A stretch of DNA of 64,000 bases from Owenweeksia sp048267305 (GCA_048267305.1 JBLWXT010000001.1:186001-250000), one strand, 5' to 3'. Counted from the stretch's first letter, positions 8,249-17,323 are shown. Notes: generated by a model from the letters alone, not told the origin. Numbers and translations: made by a program.

Positions 8249-9219
8249 AGCTCAGATTTTAGCAGGTCGATGGATTTGATGTCCATAATATCCACCTGGT
8301 TTATTTCAGAAAGGTAATATGAAACCCAGTCGCCAAAGTGAACAAGATACAGGGCGCGCTCAATGGCACTGTTGCCCTTGCTCCAAAGTTCAAGCACCTG
8401 GTTTGTTTTTTCTCCGATAATGGATTTGTTGATTTCAATTCTCTTTTGATTGCGATTGAAGTCGGTTTCGTTGCGCAAAAAGATGGCGGCATAGTCGTTA
8501 GAGCCACCTTCCCAGCCTACAAGCTCGTTGTGGTTCATTTCGGGCACTGCAGCTTCCCAACTGAGCATTTTGGCGTTTTCATTAAACTGCTGTCTCCAGC
8601 GGGCAGCAATACCCAGGTTGCCATTTACAGCATATACCACAGGAATATGGCCTTTAAGATGGCTGCTCATTCTTTCAGCTTCCACCAGAGTGTTTGCTTC
8701 TTCGGCATTTATAAGGCGTATAGCAGTTTCCAAATCTTTTTGAACCGTTAGTGGGGCTATGCCGTAAAACTCCATATAGTAGCATAAAAAGGCGAAGGAG
8801 TAGGCGAACATGCTGCGTGGTGGATTGCCACCGCGCATGGTAATAACGTTTAGCCCACCACCTTTGGCAATCTGAAGTAATTCACCACCAGAGGTGATGC
8901 AAGCCACTTCGGCACCGCTTTTAAGTGCCTGCCTGGTAGCAGAAAGAGTTTCCTCAGTATTTCCGCTGTAGCTGCAGGCAATCACTAAGGTGTTTTTGCC
9001 TACAAAGCCCGGAAGCGTGTAATCCTTGTTTACCAAAACAGGAACAGAAGATGTGGATGCCACCAAATCGGCCACTATTGTGCCGCCAATGCCCGAACCA
9101 CCAAGGCCGGTAATCACCACATTATGGATATCTGCCTTTGGGGCATTAAGGTTGAGGCCTTCAATGATATCCAGTGCTTCGGCTATCTGATCGCTAAAAT
9201 TTGAAATAAGATCTTTCAC
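8230..9219 (-). CDS. SIS-domain bifunctional phosphoglucose/phosphomannose isomerase
   Basis: 329 residues. Two sugar-isomerase (SIS) lobes are visible. The first has GLGGSGIGGTIVADLV and ACSYSGNTEETLSA, the phosphate-binding Ser/Gly loops of the bifunctional PGI/PMI family. The C-terminal lobe includes NENAKMLSWEAAVPEMNHNE with the catalytic Glu/His region. It interconverts glucose-6-P or mannose-6-P with fructose-6-P in the cytoplasm. Its 3' end overlaps the open frame of lipB, suggesting one transcript. Confidence 0.9.
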   Translation of the reverse strand: MKDLISNFSDQIAEALDIIEGLNLNAPKADIHNVVITGLGGSGIGGTIVADLVASTSSVPVLVNKDYTLPGFVGKNTLVIACSYSGNTEETLSATRQALKSGAEVACITSGGELLQIAKGGGLNVITMRGGNPPRSMFAYSFAFLCYYMEFYGIAPLTVQKDLETAIRLINAEEANTLVEAERMSSHLKGHIPVVYAVNGNLGIAARWRQQFNENAKMLSWEAAVPEMNHNELVGWEGGSNDYAAIFLRNETDFNRNQKRIEINKSIIGEKTNQVLELWSKGNSAIERALYLVHFGDWVSYYLSEINQVDIMDIKSIDLLKSELSKLPV

Positions 9220-9298
9220 GTAAGTGGTGATTTAATGAATTCGTAAATCTACTGCGAAAAAACTACTGCCACCAAAAGGTTTCGGTGAATTAATAGAT

Positions 9299-9520
9299 TC
9301 AGGCGATTTGAGGGTATGTCTTACGAGTTTCCTCGATGGCAAGTTTAGGTATTTGATAGAACGAAACGAGGGCAATGGTAAGGAAAGTGAAATAAATAAT
9401 CCCAAAAGTACTGCTCAATACATTTCCTGTTATCCAAATGTGGTTGCCCGGGATATATACAAGCAAGTAGAGCACCCAGCCTAAGGCGCGCGTTGTTTTG
9501 CGAGGCAGGTACATGGCCAC
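9299..9520 (-). CDS. Hypothetical small membrane protein
   Basis: 73 residues with two hydrophobic stretches (about 14-35 and 37-57) and a basic start (MAMYLPRKTTRALG). A competing frame at 9345-9551 is less membrane-like. I do not recognise the family. It sits upstream of the SIS-lipB genes on the same strand and could be co-transcribed with them. Confidence 0.45.
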   Translation of the reverse strand: MAMYLPRKTTRALGWVLYLLVYIPGNHIWITGNVLSSTFGIIYFTFLTIALVSFYQIPKLAIEETRKTYPQIA

Positions 9521-9582
9521 CCTTTAAAAGAGAATTATCTTTCATCGGCACTAATATACTAAAGTATCTTAGGTATAGCTGC

Positions 9583-10815
9583 TCAGTGCTTTATTAATTG
9601 AGGTATGGAAGAGGGATGTGTTTTAAGGCTTATGATTTGTCCGTTTGGATCTATAAGGATATAGCGCGGGTATTCTTCTGCTAAAAAGGCCTTCATAAAT
9701 GTTGGGGTAGTTAATGCCTGCTGCCAGTGATGCTCATATTTGGTGGTGTATTTTTCAATGGCATTATTGAGGTTGTGTGGGCTTACTCCCAGTAATTTAA
9801 TACTGGCAGAATGTTGATCAGCAAACTCCCTAAGCTTAGGCGCACTGCCATGGCAGGCCTTGCACCAATCTGCCCACATATCTATTAGCAGGTAATGTTT
9901 GCCATCCAGTAAGCTGTAAAGTGAAAGCGAATCTCCATTGGCCGTGGGAAGCTTAATGTCCGGCATTTTATCACCTGGCCCAATAGGCTTTGTATAGGGC
10001 AGGTTTGATGGTTCAATGGTTAGGTAGCGTCCTAATGGATCGACCTCTACAACTTTGTAAACTTGATCTTTAAAAGAAAACAAGGTAGTGCTCGAATCTA
10101 AGGTGATACAACCGGAAGTGGGAAACGCATTAAATTGAATTTCAGGATTATTAATAAAAATAAGGTCTTTACCGGCATCGTCAAATCGTCCGTTGCAATT
10201 ATAATCATGCAGTGCAATTTTAACGCTGTCGCCATTCAGCACGGTTTTGATTAGCTTATTGTTGTGTCGCTTGGCATTGAACCAAAATTCCGATGGCATT
10301 TTTCCTGTTTTGGACGTTTTGTCCACTTGAAACATTTTGTCAAGAAAAACGAGATGTGCGGAATCCTTTTTAGCAATGGTGTAAAGTATAGAGAACTTTG
10401 CCTCTGCATCCGACTTGCTCCTAAAGGTTAGATAGGCTGTGGAGTCAGAGAATTGAACCGGGCTGCCATCATCGCTAAAATCTAAGTTATTGTTGAGGTC
10501 TACATAAAGTGCAGGCTGAGCACTTAAATAGTTGGCAATAAGAATACCTATACCTCTGGAGACTTTACCTTCATAACCTATAAAGTACTCGTTGTAGAAG
10601 GCGGTGTCTTCAGCCGAAAAGTTTTTTGGATATGTAAATGTTAATTCTCCTTGGCGGATAGAAACTTTATTGCCATTTACATGATTTAAGTAAACATAGC
10701 CGTGGTATAAATCCTCCTCAGCATAAAGGCTGTCGGTAAAATTAATGGTAATGGGCTGGGCAATGCTGCTAAAGCAGATTGCCATTAAAAGGAGTGAACA
10801 CAGTTTAGATTTCAA
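9583..10815 (-). CDS. TlpA-like thioredoxin-fold thiol-disulfide oxidoreductase
   Basis: 410 residues with a signal peptide (1-19, SSIA/Q). The C-terminal domain (about 275-410) is a thioredoxin fold of the TlpA/ResA/AhpC-TSA type with the redox pair WC318-K-A-C321, a thiol-exchange activity in the periplasm. The N-terminal 270 residues hold no motif I know. They contain LYVDLNNNLDFSDDG and DYNCNGRFDDAGKD, acidic repeats that resemble calcium-binding (dockerin-like) loops. A possible cleaned-up disulfide or cytochrome maturation role is inference. Confidence 0.8.
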   Translation of the reverse strand: MKSKLCSLLLMAICFSSIAQPITINFTDSLYAEEDLYHGYVYLNHVNGNKVSIRQGELTFTYPKNFSAEDTAFYNEYFIGYEGKVSRGIGILIANYLSAQPALYVDLNNNLDFSDDGSPVQFSDSTAYLTFRSKSDAEAKFSILYTIAKKDSAHLVFLDKMFQVDKTSKTGKMPSEFWFNAKRHNNKLIKTVLNGDSVKIALHDYNCNGRFDDAGKDLIFINNPEIQFNAFPTSGCITLDSSTTLFSFKDQVYKVVEVDPLGRYLTIEPSNLPYTKPIGPGDKMPDIKLPTANGDSLSLYSLLDGKHYLLIDMWADWCKACHGSAPKLREFADQHSASIKLLGVSPHNLNNAIEKYTTKYEHHWQQALTTPTFMKAFLAEEYPRYILIDPNGQIISLKTHPSSIPQLIKH

Positions 10816-10852
10816 TTTTTTAGCGAGTTGAATTATGCCACCAAAATAGAAA

Positions 10853-11443
10853 TCATTTCTTGAAAATCGTTTTTTGGAAAATCAGTAATAACAACACTCC
10901 AACAGAGATGGAGGTGTCGGCCACGTTGAATATAGGCCTGAAAAAGATAAAGTAATCGCCACCCCAGATAGGCAGCCACTCCGGGAGGTAACCTTTAAAA
11001 AGCGGGAAGTAAAGCATATCTACCACCTGCCCGTGAAACCAGCCGGCATAGCCTCCTTCAGCCGGTAGAAAAGAAGCTACCTGGCCATAACTGCTGCCAA
11101 ATAACACTCCATAAAAAATAGAGTCGATTATGTTGCCGATAGCCCCAGCCAAAATCAGTGATACGGATACGATGGCAATATTGGGTGCTTTTTCTTTAAT
11201 AAGGCTTCGGAGCCAGTAGATAATACCACCTACAACCACTATCCTGAAGAGGGTGAGGATGAGTTTTCCATAGTCGCCACCCAGCTCCATCCCGAAAGCC
11301 ATCCCGGGGTTTTCTATAAAATGGATTATGGCCCAGTCGGTGATACGGAAATTATCCCCGAGGGCCATATTGGTTTTAATCCAGATTTTTGAAACCTGAT
11401 CAACCAGCAATATCAAAAAAACAATAATGGCAGCTTTCTTCAA
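10853..11443 (-). CDS. lspA: Lipoprotein signal peptidase (signal peptidase II)
   Basis: 196 residues, four membrane segments. The catalytic aspartates are visible in GAIGNIIDS and FNVADTSISVG, and the substrate-side N-P-G in IENPGMAFGM. It cleaves the signal peptide of diacylglyceryl-modified lipoproteins, of which this window encodes many. It carries a longer loop (about 120-165, GQVASFLPAEGGYAGWFHG) than E. coli LspA, usual for Bacteroidota. It lies 6 bp after the DksA/TraR-like gene and downstream of ileS, echoing the ileS-lspA order of other bacteria. Confidence 0.96.
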   Translation of the reverse strand: MKKAAIIVFLILLVDQVSKIWIKTNMALGDNFRITDWAIIHFIENPGMAFGMELGGDYGKLILTLFRIVVVGGIIYWLRSLIKEKAPNIAIVSVSLILAGAIGNIIDSIFYGVLFGSSYGQVASFLPAEGGYAGWFHGQVVDMLYFPLFKGYLPEWLPIWGGDYFIFFRPIFNVADTSISVGVLLLLIFQKTIFKK

Positions 11444-11449
11444 ATCAGC

Positions 11450-11842
11450 TTATTGACGGTTTTTGGCTTCAATACTCAAAGTGGCGTGCGGCACCAGCTT
11501 CAAACGCTCTTTGCTGATAAGTTTACCAGTAACGCGGCAAATACCATAGGTTTTGTTTTCAATGCGAACCATGGCATTTTTCAGATCGCGAATAAACTTT
11601 TCCTGACGAGAGGCCAACTGGCTGTTTGCCTCTTTACTCATAGTATCGCTGCCTTCCTCAAAAGCCTTAAAGGTAGGTGAAGTATCATCCGTACCATTGC
11701 TCTTGTCGTTGGCAAAAGTCTCCTTAAGCAGTTCAAGGTCAGCCTCAGCTTTCACCATTTTCTCCTGTATAAGTGCCTTGAACTCATTAAGCTCCTCATC
11801 GGAGTATCGAACTTTGTCGGTGTTTTGTACTTTCTCTGTCAT
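11450..11842 (-). CDS. DksA/TraR-like zinc-finger-family protein
   Basis: 130 residues from the ATG at 11840-11842; an ATG three codons earlier is also possible. The N-terminal half is a coiled coil (EELNEFKALIQEKMVKAEADLELLKE) and the C-terminus carries the TraR/DksA segment YGICRVTGKLISKERLKLVPHA. Only one of the four zinc-ligand cysteines remains, as is usual in the Bacteroidota branch. The family binds the RNA polymerase secondary channel. It lies between ileS and lspA on the same strand. Confidence 0.85.
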   Translation of the reverse strand: MTEKVQNTDKVRYSDEELNEFKALIQEKMVKAEADLELLKETFANDKSNGTDDTSPTFKAFEEGSDTMSKEANSQLASRQEKFIRDLKNAMVRIENKTYGICRVTGKLISKERLKLVPHATLSIEAKNRQ

Positions 11843-11995
11843 TGTTTTCAAATTTTATAGGGGCCTCACATAAATCTTATGAAGTGGCCGAGCTCAAAGG
11901 GTTCAAATTTTTCACAAACTAAACGAAAAAAATCAAAGCATGTTACAGACTATTCGTTCAAATACTCGCAGAGTACTGTAAACTGTAGCTAAGAA

Positions 11996-14900
11996 TTATA
12001 CCTTTTCTAAATGGATTTTGGTTTTCAGTTCGTCAAAATCAACATCCAGGCCATTTTCCATGAAATCCATAAACTCAAGTTTGTCGGCTAATGTTTCATC
12101 CGTGATGTACTTTTTATTTCGGTTTATAGCTTCCTCCACACCTTCCGTGCGTTGAATTTTCAGCAAGATACGGTCAGTTACCTCAAGTCCTGTATCCTTA
12201 CGGAGATTCTGAATGCGGTTGATCAATTCGCGGGCTATGCCCTCGTAACGCAGTTCTTCACTTAATGTTACATCAAGAGCAACCGTTACACCGTTTTCGG
12301 TAACAACCAACCAACCCGGAATGTCTTCCGTGGAGATTTCTACATCATCTTCCAAAAGCTCTACTTCCTGGCCATCCAGCGTAAGCAGATATCTTCCATC
12401 GGCTTCCAGCTTTGCAATGTCATCCTGAGTAAACTGAGCTACAGCACCGGAAATTTGTTTCATCAGCTTGCCATAACGTGGCCCCAGCTTTTTAAAATCG
12501 GGTTTTGCCTTTTTTACCAATACCCCGCTTACGTCCTGTAAAACTTCAAGCTGCTTCACATTAACTTCCGAAAGCACGATATCCTTTATGCTTTCAATTA
12601 AATCAACAGTTTCGGGCTTCAAAGCCGGCACCATCATTTTTTGCAATGGCTGGCGCACTTTTATGTTTTCTCGCTTACGCAGAGATAATACCATGGAGCT
12701 TAGCTGTTGTGCCAGTTTCATCCGGTCGTTAAGTCGCTCATCTATCAGGTTGGTTTGGGCTTCCGCCAGATAGGTAAGGTGCACGGATTTCTCCTTATTG
12801 TCTTCCGCCAAAGGCGAAGTAAGGTTTTGATATAGCCAATCCGCAAAGAATGGCGCAATAGGGCTCATCAGCTGACTGATGGAAAACAGACATTCATACA
12901 GCGTTTCATACGCCATTTGCTTGTCAAGGCTCATTTCTCCTTTCCAGAAACGTCTGCGGCAAAGGCGTACATACCAGTTGCTTAGTTCTTCATCTACAAA
13001 CTGCTGAACAGCGCGCCCGGCACGGGTTGGCTCATAGTCGTTAAAACTGCTTTTTACAGTTTGCTTAAGCACCTGTAATCTTGATAATATCCAACGATCC
13101 AGCTCAGGGCGGTCTTCTATTTTAGTAAGGTTGGCGGAGTCCCACTCAAAACCATCAATATTCGCGTAAAGCGAAAAGAAGGAGTAAGTATTGTAAAGTG
13201 TTCCGAAGAATTTGCGCTGCACTTCGGCTATCCCTTCAAAGTCAAATTTCAGATTGTCCCAGGGCTGCGCATTGGTAATCATATACCAGCGCACCGCATC
13301 CGAGCCATATTTTTCTATCGTTTCAAATGGGTCAGCGGCATTGCCCAAACGTTTAGACATTTTCTGTCCGTTTTTGTCAAGTACCAAACCGTTGCTCACT
13401 ACATTTTTGTAGGCTACAGAATCGAATACCAAACCGGCAATAGTGTGGAGGGTATAAAACCAACCACGGGTTTGATCCACACCTTCGGCTATAAAGTCGG
13501 CAGGATATTGATTATAAAGTTCATCCTTGTTTTCAAAGGGGTAATGGAGCTGGGCATAAGGCATAGCGCCACTGTCAAACCAAACGTCAATCAGATCCGA
13601 TTCCCTGCGCATGGGCTCACCTTTGCTGGATTTCAATACCACTTCATCCACAATGTGGCGGTGCAAATCAACGCTGTCGTAATTTTCATCTGAAAGGTTG
13701 CCCACTTCAAATTTCTCAAACGGGTGGTGCTCCATCAAACCGGCAGCTATAGCCTCATCACAAGCGGCTTTTAGCTCTTCTACACTGCCAAATATTTTGC
13801 GCTCAGTACCATCTTCCGTACTCCAGATGGGGAGTGGAATACCCCAGTAGCGTGAGCGGCTCAGGTTCCAATCGTTGGCATTCTCCAGCCAGTTTCCAAA
13901 ACGCCCTTCACCGGTGCTTTTGGGTTTCCAGTTAATGGTTTTGTTAAGCGCCACTAGTCTTTCCTTATCTGCGGTAACACGGATAAACCAACTGTCAAGG
14001 GGGTAGTATAAAATGGGCTTATCGGTACGCCAGCAATGTGGGTAGCTGTGTACGTATTTTTCAACTTTAAAGGCTTTGTTTTCTTCCTTCAGACGGATAG
14101 CGATTTCCACATCTATTGATCTCTCCGGAGCTTCGCCATCAGCGTAATATTCGTTCTTCACATATTTACCAGCCATGTCGCCCATGTGCTTGGTAAAGCG
14201 TCCCTGTAAATCTACCAGCGGAACGGGGTTGCCATTGTCATCCAACACCAACATAGGTGGCACTGCCGGATTAGCCTCTTTAGCCACCTTGGCATCATCA
14301 GCACCAAAAGTAGGGGCGGTGTGCACTATACCCGTACCATCCTCGGTGGTTACAAAATCTCCGGAAATCACGCGGAAAGCATTTTCCGGGTTTTCGTAAG
14401 GAAGGGTGTAGGGAAGAAGTTGCTCGTATCGAAGTTCCTTTAAATTTTCTCCTTTTATTGAGCCTAAAAAAACTGAGCCATCGGTAAACTCTAGGAATGG
14501 CTCTAAACTTTTCGCTTTTTCATCAACTTTAAAGTAGTTTAGTAATCTGTCCTGCGCCAGCAAAACCACATTGGATTTTTTGGTATACAGGTTTTCTTTT
14601 TGCCAAACTGCGGCATATGAGATGTGTGGATTAACAGTCAGAGCAGTATTGGAAGGCAAAGTCCAAGGTGTGGTAGTCCATGCAAGCAGAAAAACATTTT
14701 GACCTAAGTCAAAATTTATTGGGAGGAGATGTTTAAAATCCTCAAATTTTTGAGCATCATAATTTCCTTTTTTGAGATTGTTTTGTTCGGCTTTGAGATT
14801 CCACATTATTTCATCAAAAACCTGTTCCGCCTTTAAATCTCTTTTTACCGGAAACTGCGCAATAATTGTAGTATCGGTAACATCACGATAACTGCCGGGC

Positions 14901-15493
14901 ATGTTTACCTCGTGTGAGCTAAGGCCCGTTCCGGCCTTGGGCGAATATGGCTGAATGGTGTAGCCTTTATAGATCAGGTCTTTTTCCCAAAGTTGCTTTA
15001 ACAGCCACCAAACGGTTTCCATGTATTTGGGCTTGTAGGTGATGTAGGGATTATCCATATCCACCCAATAACCCATTTTTTCGGTAAGGTCGTTCCACAC
15101 ATCGGTGTAGCGCATTACGGCCTTTTTACAGGCTTCGTTGTATTCCTCTACCGATATTTTTTTACCGATATCCTCTTTAGTGATGCCGAGTTCTTTTTCT
15201 ACGCCAAGTTCTACAGGTAGGCCGTGCGTATCCCAGCCTGCTTTTCGTTTTACCTGAAAGCCGTCCAAGGTTTTAAAGCGACAGAAAATATCCTTTATAG
15301 CGCGGGCCATTACGTGATGAATACCAGGCAGGCCGTTGGCCGAGGGTGGCCCTTCGTAAAAGGTAAATGCCGGTTTTCCTTCGCGGGAAGAAATACTCTC
15401 ATCAAAGGTGTTGTTGTCTTTCCAATATTTTAATACCTCGCGGCTGATGCCGGGAAGGTCTAAATGCTTGTATTCAGGGTATTTGCGCGCCAT
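11996..15493 (-). CDS. ileS: Isoleucyl-tRNA synthetase, type 2 (eukaryote-like), GXHH signature
   Basis: 1165 residues, the length of type-2 (eukaryote/archaea-like) IleRS rather than the roughly 940 of type 1. It charges tRNA-Ile in the cytoplasm. The editing domain has the TTPWTLPSNTAL region and EDGTGIVHTAPTFG; the catalytic loop is K711-M-S-K-R. The class I HIGH signature reads G57-I-H-H60 after PPSANGLP, with the first and third positions exchanged. Type-2 enzymes with this GXHH form are reported to be hyper-resistant to mupirocin. The C-terminal tRNA-binding region is intact. Confidence 0.97.
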   Translation of the reverse strand: MARKYPEYKHLDLPGISREVLKYWKDNNTFDESISSREGKPAFTFYEGPPSANGLPGIHHVMARAIKDIFCRFKTLDGFQVKRKAGWDTHGLPVELGVEKELGITKEDIGKKISVEEYNEACKKAVMRYTDVWNDLTEKMGYWVDMDNPYITYKPKYMETVWWLLKQLWEKDLIYKGYTIQPYSPKAGTGLSSHEVNMPGSYRDVTDTTIIAQFPVKRDLKAEQVFDEIMWNLKAEQNNLKKGNYDAQKFEDFKHLLPINFDLGQNVFLLAWTTTPWTLPSNTALTVNPHISYAAVWQKENLYTKKSNVVLLAQDRLLNYFKVDEKAKSLEPFLEFTDGSVFLGSIKGENLKELRYEQLLPYTLPYENPENAFRVISGDFVTTEDGTGIVHTAPTFGADDAKVAKEANPAVPPMLVLDDNGNPVPLVDLQGRFTKHMGDMAGKYVKNEYYADGEAPERSIDVEIAIRLKEENKAFKVEKYVHSYPHCWRTDKPILYYPLDSWFIRVTADKERLVALNKTINWKPKSTGEGRFGNWLENANDWNLSRSRYWGIPLPIWSTEDGTERKIFGSVEELKAACDEAIAAGLMEHHPFEKFEVGNLSDENYDSVDLHRHIVDEVVLKSSKGEPMRRESDLIDVWFDSGAMPYAQLHYPFENKDELYNQYPADFIAEGVDQTRGWFYTLHTIAGLVFDSVAYKNVVSNGLVLDKNGQKMSKRLGNAADPFETIEKYGSDAVRWYMITNAQPWDNLKFDFEGIAEVQRKFFGTLYNTYSFFSLYANIDGFEWDSANLTKIEDRPELDRWILSRLQVLKQTVKSSFNDYEPTRAGRAVQQFVDEELSNWYVRLCRRRFWKGEMSLDKQMAYETLYECLFSISQLMSPIAPFFADWLYQNLTSPLAEDNKEKSVHLTYLAEAQTNLIDERLNDRMKLAQQLSSMVLSLRKRENIKVRQPLQKMMVPALKPETVDLIESIKDIVLSEVNVKQLEVLQDVSGVLVKKAKPDFKKLGPRYGKLMKQISGAVAQFTQDDIAKLEADGRYLLTLDGQEVELLEDDVEISTEDIPGWLVVTENGVTVALDVTLSEELRYEGIARELINRIQNLRKDTGLEVTDRILLKIQRTEGVEEAINRNKKYITDETLADKLEFMDFMENGLDVDFDELKTKIHLEKV

Positions 15494-15519
15494 GTGAGTG
15501 CGGGATTTTTTAAGAGGCG

Positions 15520-15527
15520 CAAATGTA
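15520..15527 (-). promoter_or_regulatory. Putative -7 element of the ileS promoter
   Basis: Read on the minus strand the bases are TACATTTG, a full match to the Bacteroidota -7 consensus TAnnTTTG, 26 nt before the ileS ATG. No good TTG lies at -33 (CTTC is closest), so this is a moderate call. Confidence 0.4.
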
Positions 15528-15583
15528 AGTATTATAAGGGTTTTTGAAGAGGTTCAGACCAATCAAGACAGCACCTCATAATT

Positions 15584-15639
15584 GCCACGAAGGCACCAAG
15601 TCACAAAGGAAAAACTTTGCGCCTTGGTGCCTTAGTGGC
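15584..15639. repeat. Large imperfect palindrome (25-nt arms) between ileS and the next gene
   Basis: Left arm 15584-15608 and right arm 15615-15639 pair at 22 of 25 positions around a six-base loop (gaaaaa). The arm text (GCCACGAAGGCACCAAG / CTTGGTGCCTTAGTGGC) is the kind of GC-rich dispersed palindrome found in many unrelated bacterial genomes. It lies between divergent genes, so it is not a terminator for either. Confidence 0.75.
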
Positions 15640-15678
15640 CTCATTTCAAATTCATAGTTTTAAGCTTTCTTAAAAACC

Positions 15679-16209
15679 ATGCGTAAAATTTCACTTTACA
15701 TCGCTTCTTCCATTGATGGCTATATCGCTAAATCAGACGGATCCGTAAAATGGCTGGAGGAATTTCCCAATCCCGAAAAATCGGATTTTGGTTATTCCGA
15801 GTTTATAGTAGAAGTAGATACCTTGTTGATGGGCGCGAATACCTACAGGGAGGTTCTCACCTTTGGCGAATGGCCGTATAAGGGCAAGGATTCCTTTGTG
15901 TTTAGCCGCAACCCGGTTAAAGCCCACGATGAGAACGTAACCTTTGTAGCTGGTGATATCGTACACTTCGTGAATGAGCTCAAAGTCAGACAGGGTAAAA
16001 CCATTTGGCTGGTGGGTGGTGGAGAAATCAACAGCTTACTTTTAAATAATGACCTTATTGATGAGATCATACTAACTATTGTTCCCATAGTGTTGGGCGA
16101 TGGAATACCTCTATTTGCCAAAGGGAAAATCAATAAAACCTTAGCGCTTACCAATAGCCACACCTTTGAGAATGGCATGGTTCAATTAACTTACTCAAAA
16201 GCAAAATAA
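15679..16209 (+). CDS. Dihydrofolate-reductase-fold protein (RibD C-terminal domain family)
   Basis: 176 residues. The fold is marked by SLYIASSIDGYIAKSDGS, DTLLMGANTYREV, SFVFSRNP and WLVGGGEINSLLL, typical of YwjB/YyaP-type single-domain NADPH reductases related to RibD and DHFR. The true substrate in this group is generally unknown. Its stop overlaps the start of the channel gene (TAATG), so the two proteins are made together although no functional link is evident. Confidence 0.85.
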   Translation: MRKISLYIASSIDGYIAKSDGSVKWLEEFPNPEKSDFGYSEFIVEVDTLLMGANTYREVLTFGEWPYKGKDSFVFSRNPVKAHDENVTFVAGDIVHFVNELKVRQGKTIWLVGGGEINSLLLNNDLIDEIILTIVPIVLGDGIPLFAKGKINKTLALTNSHTFENGMVQLTYSKAK

Positions 16210-17264
16210 TGAAGCAGTTGTTCTGGATATTTTCTTTCTTCGTTTTTATGAGTTTCTCAGCACTGGCTCAGGATTCCGTTATAGTTATTGGAGTTGAGTC
16301 TGCGCCACCATTTATAAAGGTTAAAGACGGAGCCGAACCCCGAGGGCTCAGCGTGGAATTTTGGGATCTAGTGGAAGATGAAGCTCAATTGCGATTTGAA
16401 TATAAAATTTACGAAAGCCTTTCTGACCTGCTTAGTGCCATTAAAAGTGGGGAGGTAGATATGAGTATCAATCCTGTCACGGTAACGGATAAGCGTATGC
16501 GGGATATGGATTTTTCACAACCCTTTTTTATTTCGGGAACTACGGTGGCTCGCAGATATGAAAGCAATTGGTGGGGGATAATCAAGAATATTTTTACCTG
16601 GAAGTTTATTTCGGCAGTAGCGGTATTACTTTTTATAATCTTCATTTTTGGAGCGCTTATTTGGCACTTTGAAAGAAGAAAGAACAAGGAGCAATTTGGC
16701 AATGGTATAAAAGGTTTGGCGGATGGTTTTTGGTGGAGTGCCGTAACCATGACTACAGTAGGCTATGGCGATAAATCACCTGTTACCAGGGGAGGAAGGA
16801 TAGTGGGTTTTATCTGGATGTTTGCCGCCATTATTATGATTTCGAGCCTGACGGCAGGTATTGCCTCGGCACTTACAGTGCAGTCTCTTGATGCCAAAAT
16901 CACTTCGCCAGAGGATCTGAGAAGGTTTAAAGTGGCTACCATTTCGGGAAGTAGCACAGCAGATTATTTAAATTTATTCGATGTCGGATTTTCTTCCTTC
17001 AAGTCAGTGCCAGAAGCACTGCAGGCCCTGGAAGATGGTGAGATGGAGGTAGTGATATATGATCGGCCTATACTTCAGCACTATTTAAATGAAGGCCAGT
17101 ATGACGATATAATAGTTATGGATCGTAATATGAAAACCGACTATTATAGCTTTTCCTTTCAAAAGGGTTCTCCATTGCGGGAGACGATAGATCCCTTTGT
17201 GGTGAAAACCCTCAAATCTCCTGAGTGGAGCTTTAAGCTGAGAAATTTGGAAAAGGAGGACTAA
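16209..17264 (+). CDS. Prokaryotic ionotropic glutamate receptor-like K+ channel
   Basis: 351 residues. Signal peptide 1-21; periplasmic binding lobe S1 (24-118); membrane segment M1 (about 132-152); pore loop with K+-selectivity filter T-V-G-Y-G-D at 183-188; M2 (about 199-222) ending SLTAGIAS, which parallels the SYTANLAA gate signature of animal glutamate receptors; then lobe S2 (about 228-345). This is the GluR0 plan: an SBP_bac_3 ligand-binding domain split by an inverted two-helix K+ pore. Amino-acid-binding hallmarks are present: VTVTDKRMRDMDFSQPF with the carboxylate-binding Arg97, and VVIYDRPIL with the amino-binding Asp. Ligand identity is not predictable. Confidence 0.88.
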   Translation: MKQLFWIFSFFVFMSFSALAQDSVIVIGVESAPPFIKVKDGAEPRGLSVEFWDLVEDEAQLRFEYKIYESLSDLLSAIKSGEVDMSINPVTVTDKRMRDMDFSQPFFISGTTVARRYESNWWGIIKNIFTWKFISAVAVLLFIIFIFGALIWHFERRKNKEQFGNGIKGLADGFWWSAVTMTTVGYGDKSPVTRGGRIVGFIWMFAAIIMISSLTAGIASALTVQSLDAKITSPEDLRRFKVATISGSSTADYLNLFDVGFSSFKSVPEALQALEDGEMEVVIYDRPILQHYLNEGQYDDIIVMDRNMKTDYYSFSFQKGSPLRETIDPFVVKTLKSPEWSFKLRNLEKED

Positions 17265-17323
17265 AGGGTTGTTTGAAGCCTGGAGTATTCAATATTTTTG
17301 AGCACCAAAAAAAATCCCTAACT

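Noticed and set aside
9345..9551. 68-codon minus frame competing with 9299-9520
   Set aside because: The 9299-9520 frame has regular hydrophobic segments; this one is irregular and Pro/Cys-scattered.
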